Assembly: GCA_004376485.1 (NCBI GenBank) | Contig: SOJT01000138.1 | Location: 1-8,517, forward strand | Source: Candidatus Aerophobota bacterium | Lineage (GTDB): Bacteria; Aerophobota; Aerophobia; Aerophobales; AE-B3A | Reading direction: 5' to 3' | DNA length: 8,517 nt | Shown here: positions 4,701-8,517 of the stretch, one piece after another | How positions within the stretch are numbered: position 1 is the stretch's first letter | Layout of the letters: every line of letters starts with the position of its first letter | The notes under the pieces: model-generated | The model's database searches: none | What the model was told of the DNA's origin: nothing | What the model saw: the letters and a program-made list of their open reading frames with translations, nothing else | Made by a program: the position numbers and the translations under genes

Positions 4701-4995
4701 ATGAATCGTCGCTAAGTTGGTTTGCGAGATGAAGCATCTGTAATTGACAGATATTGCGATTATGATTATGGTAAGGGCTGTAAATTGTGCAGAAGTCTGC
4801 TCCGGTGATGATGGAGAGAAGACGGCCATAAGTAAGAAGGAGCTCGTCGTTCACGCCGGAGAAGAGCTACAGCACGCCTTAACCCTGGCTGATCAGATCG
4901 ATTATCTCGGTGGTAGCCCCACAGTTAAGGTGTTGCCTGCCAGTACCTCAGCCGACAATAAAGAAATGCTGCAGCAGGATCTAGATGAGGTCTAG
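4701..4995 (+). pseudogene. Ferritin-like / bacterioferritin-family gene, broken
   Basis: The frame from the ATG at 4701 gives M-N-R-R, a stop (4713-4715), then L-R-D-E-A-S-V-I-D-R-Y, like the first helix of ferritin-like proteins (A-L-R-D-E-L-S-A-I-N-R-Y), and closes at 4808. The next part is in another frame: H-A-G-E-E-L-Q-H-A-L, A-D-Q-I-D-Y-L-G-G-S-P-T and T-S-A-D-N-K-E-M-L-Q-Q-D-L, the second helix with its E-x-x-H ferroxidase motif and the usual linker of bacterioferritin-family proteins. It ends at 4995 before helices three and four. The distance between the two matching parts (about 33 residues) fits an intact ancestor. So there is one stop, at least one frameshift and loss of the C-terminal half. 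AAGGAG directly abuts the ATG, so the true start may have been upstream, for example the GTG at 4683. Iron storage was the likely role. Confidence 0.7.
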
Positions 4996-5009
4996 AGAGG
5001 GAAGAGATA
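4995..5009 (+). promoter_or_regulatory. Ribosome binding site before an ATA codon (ZIP gene)
   Basis: A purine-rich GAGAGGGAAGAG runs directly into ATA at 5007-5009, in frame with the ZIP transporter. Spacing from GAGGG to ATA is five bases. This is the only well-placed ribosome site near the start of the gene. Confidence 0.5.
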
Positions 5010-5762
5010 CCTCCAACCACAGAGCTCATACAGATAGGTTTTTTAGCCAGTTTGGTGGCCGGCCTTGCCACCGGTGCCGGGGCTTTGCCCGTTTTATTTA
5101 CCAGGCGGGTTTCGCATAGAATACTGGATGTCATGCTCGGATTTGCCGCCGGGGTGATGTTGGCGGCTACGGCCTTCAGTCTCCTTATTCCGGCAATCGA
5201 ACTGGGCGGGATCTGGATAACCGTTCTGGGAACCGCAATTGGAGGGTTGTTCCTCCATCTAGTCGATCGCTTTACCCCTCACCTTCATTTCATATCCGGA
5301 CCAGAAGGACCCTCTTCAAACCTCAGGCGTATTTGGCTCTTAATTCTAGCTATAACTATTCACAATTTTCCTGAAGGACTGGCAGTGGGAGTAAGTTTTG
5401 GTAGTGGAGACATGCGGGCCGGAATGGCCCTGGCTACCGGGATAGGGCTTCAAAATATGCCCGAGGGCCTAGCGGTGGCCTTGCCTTTGGTTCGGGAAAA
5501 ATATCACCGAAGGAAGGCTCTGTGGTACGCCACCCTCACCGGTTTGGTGGAACCCGTGGGAGGTCTTTTGGGGATATCTATTGTTACTTTGGCACGGCCC
5601 CTTCTTCCCCTGGGTCTAGCTTTTGCTGCCGGAGCTATGTTATTTATCGTCTGTGACGAAATGATTCCTGAGAGCCATCGAAAGGGCCACGAAAGAGATG
5701 CCACTTTTGGATTGATGGTTGGCTTCATCATCATGATGGTGCTCGATACTACCTTTGGCTAG
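5007..5762 (+). CDS. ZIP-family metal transporter (GufA/ZupT-like)
   Basis: Inner-membrane transporter of zinc, iron or related divalent metals. From the ATA at 5007 the product has 251 residues with about eight hydrophobic segments. Counting from there, the two metal-site helices carry H-N-F-P-E-G (119-124) and Q-N-M-P-E-G (149-154), followed by V-E-P-V-G-G (181-186); the Q in place of the second H is common in GufA-like members. A short loop P-H-L-H-F could add a metal site. The first segment L-I-Q-I-G-F-L-A-S-L-V-A-G-L-A-T-G starts before any ATG, GTG or TTG: the TTG at 5052 would cut that helix in half and has no ribosome site. Hence the ATA start, which is rare, or a mutated ATG. The broken ferritin-like gene ends 11 bases upstream. 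Substrate cannot be told from sequence. Confidence 0.88.
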   Translation: MPPTTELIQIGFLASLVAGLATGAGALPVLFTRRVSHRILDVMLGFAAGVMLAATAFSLLIPAIELGGIWITVLGTAIGGLFLHLVDRFTPHLHFISGPEGPSSNLRRIWLLILAITIHNFPEGLAVGVSFGSGDMRAGMALATGIGLQNMPEGLAVALPLVREKYHRRKALWYATLTGLVEPVGGLLGISIVTLARPLLPLGLAFAAGAMLFIVCDEMIPESHRKGHERDATFGLMVGFIIMMVLDTTFG

Positions 5763-5829
5763 AATAGTAGCCATTAGTGATTAAAATAATTAACCCCTGA
5801 GACTTTAGCAAAGAGTAGATAGGGCAAAG

Positions 5830-6012
5830 ATGGTTCTTTTTTGGATTCTGGTGGTAGTAGGAATCTTGGCCTTGACAAAATGGTTGCTCATGCCTATCTC
5901 CAGAACAAGGAAGTTCGCAGTAAGCTTTACAAATCTAAGAAAGCCGTATGCCAGAAGTAATATGAGTCAAAGAGATAGAGTACTCAGGGCTCAATTTAAA
6001 GTAACACGATAG
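5830..6012 (+). CDS. Possible small membrane protein, unrecognised
   Basis: A 60-residue frame with one hydrophobic segment at about residues 2-21 (V-L-F-W-I-L-V-V-V-G-I-L-A-L) followed by a strongly basic tail rich in R and K. AGGG stands about five bases before the ATG, which favours translation. I do not recognise it. It lies 67 bases after the ZIP gene on the same strand and converges on the PfpI-like gene with only seven bases between the stops. A membrane anchor with a cytoplasmic basic tail would be positive-inside. It could also be a chance frame in a region with other decayed genes. Confidence 0.4.
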   Translation: MVLFWILVVVGILALTKWLLMPISRTRKFAVSFTNLRKPYARSNMSQRDRVLRAQFKVTR

Positions 6013-6019
6013 ATCTTAC

Positions 6020-6526
6020 TCACTTCTTTTTGAGCATCTTCATTGTCTCTCGCAGGAAAGCAGAGAGATCAGATGGCTGCCTTGAGGTAATGAGGTTCCC
6101 ATCGACAATAACCTCTTTGTCCTCATAGATGGCACCCGCATCCTTCAATTCCTCAGCTACTGACCTATAACAGGTTGCATGTCTGCTTCTTACCAGGTCT
6201 GCTGTTACCAGGAGCTGTGGGCCGTGACATATGGCCGAGACAGGCTTGTTTTCGTGAAAGAAATCTTTGGCAATTTTAATAGCTTCCTCCTCCTTTCGTA
6301 TGGCCTCAGGTGCTCTTCCCCCAGGGAGGATGAGAATATCATAATCACCAGATCTCACCTCCTCCAGGATTTTATCTACTTTTACCTCGTAGCCGTGTTT
6401 TCCCCTTATTTTGCCTTTTCTCATGGACGCAATATCTACCTCAATTCCTTCTTCTTTTAGTCTGTAATAAGGGACTAAAAGTTCTGAGTCTTCAAAATTA
6501 TCCGCACTGATGATCAAGGCTTTCAT
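6020..6526 (-). CDS. PfpI/DJ-1 family protein (cysteine protease/deglycase type)
   Basis: A 168-residue cytoplasmic protein with the class I glutamine amidotransferase-like fold of PfpI and YhbO. It aligns without gaps at the key sites with the Pyrococcus protein PH1704: the nucleophile C100 and H101 in S-A-I-C-H-G-P-Q, E74 in G-G-R-A-P-E, and the N-terminal N-F-E-D-S-E-L with E12 and E15. Members have been described as proteases and as deglycases that repair glyoxal-modified molecules; which applies here is open. The start at 6526 is well supported by GGGAGGTGA six bases upstream. It follows the 2-oxoacid oxidoreductase beta gene by 83 bases on the same strand, so it may be the last gene of that transcript. 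Length is normal for the family. Confidence 0.94.
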   Translation of the reverse strand: MKALIISADNFEDSELLVPYYRLKEEGIEVDIASMRKGKIRGKHGYEVKVDKILEEVRSGDYDILILPGGRAPEAIRKEEEAIKIAKDFFHENKPVSAICHGPQLLVTADLVRSRHATCYRSVAEELKDAGAIYEDKEVIVDGNLITSRQPSDLSAFLRETMKMLKKK

Positions 6527-6609
6527 ATACTTTCACCTCCCATAAACATGCGGATTGGTAACCTCCTGGTAGGTATTTTGTGCTTGTGTCTATTTTTCTT
6601 CTCCACCTT

Positions 6610-7476
6610 TTACATTCCTCTTCTTGAATCAATTAAATTAGATAATTTTGCCCTATCCGGTTCCCTCTTGTACAGGGGATCGGTATTTTTTTGGTAAATA
6701 CCTACATTCTCTTCAAAGGTAGATTTATGTGGATTCACATACAAAATCCCCAGAGGAAGCTTGCCCTTCTCTGTTGCCCTTTTAAATGCTTGCTGCCTGT
6801 CCTGTGGATGGTATGAGTCGTCAAGATAGTAGGTGTTTTCTTTAAACCATTCGTATGTATTTACTTTATTGTAGCTAATGCAGGGCTGAAAGATATCCAC
6901 CAATGCAAAGCCTTTGTGCGTAATAGCTTTTTTTAGTATTTCTTTTGTCTCTTCCGTATCCCCGGCAAATGCTCTTGCAACGAAAGAGGCGTCCAGAGCA
7001 ACTGCTATTGCTACAGGGTTAAATGGCTCAAGAAATACACCTCTTACCTGAACCGGAGTTTTAAAACCCTCCCCGCTGGTGGGTGAGACCTGTCCCTTGG
7101 TTAACCCATACACCATATTATTGTGCACAAGAGTAGTTATATCAGGATTTCTGCGGATTGCGTGTATAAGGTGATTTCCGCCTTCAGCATACATACACCC
7201 ATCGCCACTTTCAGCTATCACAGTAAGATCAGGATTTGCTGCTTTGATTGCGGTTGCTGCAGGGAGAGATCTTCCGTGCAGCCCATTGAATACATTGGTT
7301 TTCAGGTAATGAGGAGTTTTTGCTGCCTGGCCTATCCCTGAGACAATTACCAGCTTCTCTGGCTTTATGTCAAGCTCGGAAAGGGCTTGCTTCAACACAC
7401 GCAGAATACTGAAGTTGCCGCATCCAGGACACCAGGCTATGTCGATATCTCCCATGTCAAATACTTTCGTATCCAT
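6610..7476 (-). CDS. 2-oxoacid:ferredoxin oxidoreductase, beta subunit
   Basis: Thiamine-diphosphate subunit of a cytoplasmic enzyme that converts a 2-oxoacid and CoA to acyl-CoA, CO2 and reduced ferredoxin. In the 288 residues, W-C-P-G-C-G-N (15-21) has cluster ligands C16 and C19, H-G-R-S-L-P-A-A-T-A (68-77) is the subunit hallmark, and the thiamine-diphosphate/Mg motif runs from G-D-G (91-93) to N-N (119-120), followed by Y-G-L-T-K-G-Q (123-129). C199 in Q-P-C-I-S-Y-N is a further cluster ligand. The often-seen S-G-I-G-C is S-G-I-G-Q here, with C94 just after the G-D-G. GAGGGGG stands eight bases before the ATG at 7476. It follows the alpha subunit by 18 bases. The sequence resembles the 2-oxoglutarate (Kor) branch more than pyruvate enzymes, but the substrate is not settled. 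Confidence 0.94.
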   Translation of the reverse strand: MDTKVFDMGDIDIAWCPGCGNFSILRVLKQALSELDIKPEKLVIVSGIGQAAKTPHYLKTNVFNGLHGRSLPAATAIKAANPDLTVIAESGDGCMYAEGGNHLIHAIRRNPDITTLVHNNMVYGLTKGQVSPTSGEGFKTPVQVRGVFLEPFNPVAIAVALDASFVARAFAGDTEETKEILKKAITHKGFALVDIFQPCISYNKVNTYEWFKENTYYLDDSYHPQDRQQAFKRATEKGKLPLGILYVNPHKSTFEENVGIYQKNTDPLYKREPDRAKLSNLIDSRRGM

Positions 7477-7494
7477 AAATCATGCCCCCTCATC

Positions 7495-8517
7495 TCATAG
7501 TGTTCTCATATTCTCCATGACCTCTTCCAGGAAAAAAGGTAAACCGTTATATTTGAGAATCTTCTTCTCAATATTAATACCCGTGCAAAGTTCTATCAAT
7601 GAACCAAATTGAGAGGTAGCATTATTTTCAATAACCACACGTCTTCTTGCTTTTTTGAGGTAATCTGAGGTAGCGAGAGGTAGTGGATACACCTGTTTAA
7701 AGTGGAGAAAAGAGATATCTTCCCTCCCTAGGTGCCCTATTGCTTCCTTAACCACATGATAGGTTGAACCCCATCCTACGATGAGAGTTTTGTAGTTTTT
7801 GCTCCCCACAAGCTCAGGTGGAATTGCCTCTTTTTTCATTGACCCCAGCTTTTTAAGCCTCTTATCAACCATTTTTGTTCTTACCTCAAAGTCTTCGGTA
7901 ATATGCCCCTCCGCATTGTGCTCATCGCTATCTACTACCACAAGACCTTCTCCAAATCCAGGAATGCCCCGGGGAGAGATACCATCCGGAGTGATTTTGT
8001 ACCGTTTGTAGTCTTTATCTGTTCTCACTATGCATCTTTCAATGTGCAGGCTGGAGGTAGTAAGAGAAGGTATGTTGTAGTAGGAGTCAAGCAGGTACTG
8101 ATCGGTGAGCAGGAATACAGGAACCTGATATTTGTCGGCAAGATTGAAGGCTTTCTGGGTAAGATAAAAGGCATCCTCAATGCTGCCCGGGGCAAGGATA
8201 ATTCGTGGAAACTCTCCGTGACCTGCATGAAGGGTGAACAGCAGATCTCCCTGTTCTGTTCTGGTGGGAAGTCCAGTTGCTGGAGCTGGCCTTTGACCCA
8301 GATGAATAACAACCGGCATCTCCAGCATACCAGCAAGACTTAAACCTTCTACCATGAGAGCAAATCCTCCCCCGGAGGTGGTAACCATGGCTCGTGCGCC
8401 CGCATACCAGGCTCCAACTGCCATATTCATCGCACTAATTTCATCCTCTGCCTGTTCAACAACGATGTCAAAGTCTCGGGAGTGCTGAGCCATGAATACT
8501 GCTACCGGAGTTGAAGG
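7495..8517 (-). CDS. 2-oxoacid:ferredoxin oxidoreductase, alpha subunit (partial, N-terminus outside)
   Basis: Alpha subunit of the same enzyme as the next gene. The frame is open to the window edge, where it begins P-S-T-P-V-A-V-F-M-A-Q-H-S, so the internal ATG at 8493 is not the start. The visible 340 residues hold the pyrimidine-binding domain (V-E-Q-A-E-D-E-I-S-A, then T-T-S-G-G-G-F-A-L-M-V-E-G) and, after about residue 235, the second domain (L-I-V-G-W-G-S-T, V-I-E-N-N-A-T-S-Q-F-G). It ends M-R-T-L, 18 bases before the beta-subunit start. In many anaerobes this subunit carries an N-terminal gamma domain and is about 560-600 residues; whether that is so here lies outside the window. No frameshift or lesion is seen. 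Reduced ferredoxin from this enzyme would be an electron source for biosynthesis and, indirectly, for the oxygen-defence proteins. Confidence 0.94.
   Translation of the reverse strand, partial: PSTPVAVFMAQHSRDFDIVVEQAEDEISAMNMAVGAWYAGARAMVTTSGGGFALMVEGLSLAGMLEMPVVIHLGQRPAPATGLPTRTEQGDLLFTLHAGHGEFPRIILAPGSIEDAFYLTQKAFNLADKYQVPVFLLTDQYLLDSYYNIPSLTTSSLHIERCIVRTDKDYKRYKITPDGISPRGIPGFGEGLVVVDSDEHNAEGHITEDFEVRTKMVDKRLKKLGSMKKEAIPPELVGSKNYKTLIVGWGSTYHVVKEAIGHLGREDISFLHFKQVYPLPLATSDYLKKARRRVVIENNATSQFGSLIELCTGINIEKKILKYNGLPFFLEEVMENMRTL

Noticed and set aside
4623..4829. 68-codon minus-strand frame between the desulfurase remnant and the ferritin fragment
   Set aside because: Only its end (S-R-F-L-L-E-K-R-N) resembles part of a cysteine desulfurase, and the upstream part overlaps the ferritin-like remnant on the other strand. 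Not an intact gene.
6527..6609. AGGAGG and tiny frame (M-F-M-G-G-E-S-I) upstream of the PfpI-like gene
   Set aside because: Seven or eight codons only, with poor spacing to the AGGAGG; most likely chance in a leader region.
7903..8343. 146-codon plus-strand frame opposite the oxidoreductase alpha gene
   Set aside because: Pure antisense to a conserved domain; no recognisable motif and no start signal.
1..8517. CRISPR arrays, tRNA or rRNA genes, insertion sequences, prophage or defence genes
   Set aside because: No regularly spaced repeats, no cloverleaf or rRNA-like stretches, and no transposase, integrase or nuclease frames were seen on either strand.

Overview
The window reads as part of the chromosome of a strictly anaerobic bacterium. 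Superoxide reductase, rubredoxin, an F390/ROO-type flavodiiron protein and a ferredoxin-dependent 2-oxoacid oxidoreductase sit together, and Shine-Dalgarno sites of the AGGAGG type precede most starts. Species or phylum cannot be fixed from the sequence alone.

Left part (1-2317): an oxidative-stress module. A PerR-type Fur-family repressor gene (+, 1397-1810) faces a leftward operon of 1-Cys peroxiredoxin, a small winged-helix protein, desulfoferrodoxin and, at the window edge, what looks like the first codons of a ferritin. Between them lies a near-perfect PerR box (1356-1370). Its two arms are themselves the -10 hexamers of two face-to-face promoters. A stand-alone PAS protein resembling the C-terminal PAS domain of DUF438 proteins follows perR.

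Middle part (2414-4540, all minus): an oxygen-reduction and sulfur-relay operon read as DsrE-like protein, TusA-like protein, rubredoxin, flavodiiron protein (FprA/ROO). The flavodiiron gene is broken. Its metallo-beta-lactamase half stops early and lacks the last iron-binding histidine region, and the flavodoxin half resumes in the same frame right after the stop codon. Just upstream of the DsrE gene are the remains of a cysteine desulfurase C-terminus, so the ancestral operon probably began with a NifS/IscS-like sulfur donor.

Decayed zone (about 4541-5006): besides the cysteine desulfurase remnant (-) there is a broken ferritin-like gene (+) with an in-frame stop, a frameshift and a lost C-terminus. 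Next comes a ZIP-family metal transporter (+) whose best-placed start codon is ATA rather than ATG.

Right part (5830-8517): a doubtful 60-residue membrane ORF (+), then a leftward group of 2-oxoacid:ferredoxin oxidoreductase alpha subunit (partial, runs off the window), its beta subunit and a PfpI/DJ-1-family protein.

Taken together the genes deal with peroxide (peroxiredoxin), superoxide (desulfoferrodoxin), oxygen or NO (rubredoxin plus flavodiiron protein), iron/metal handling (ferritins, ZIP, PerR) and protein/aldehyde damage (PfpI). Several damaged reading frames suggest either local gene decay or consensus/assembly errors.
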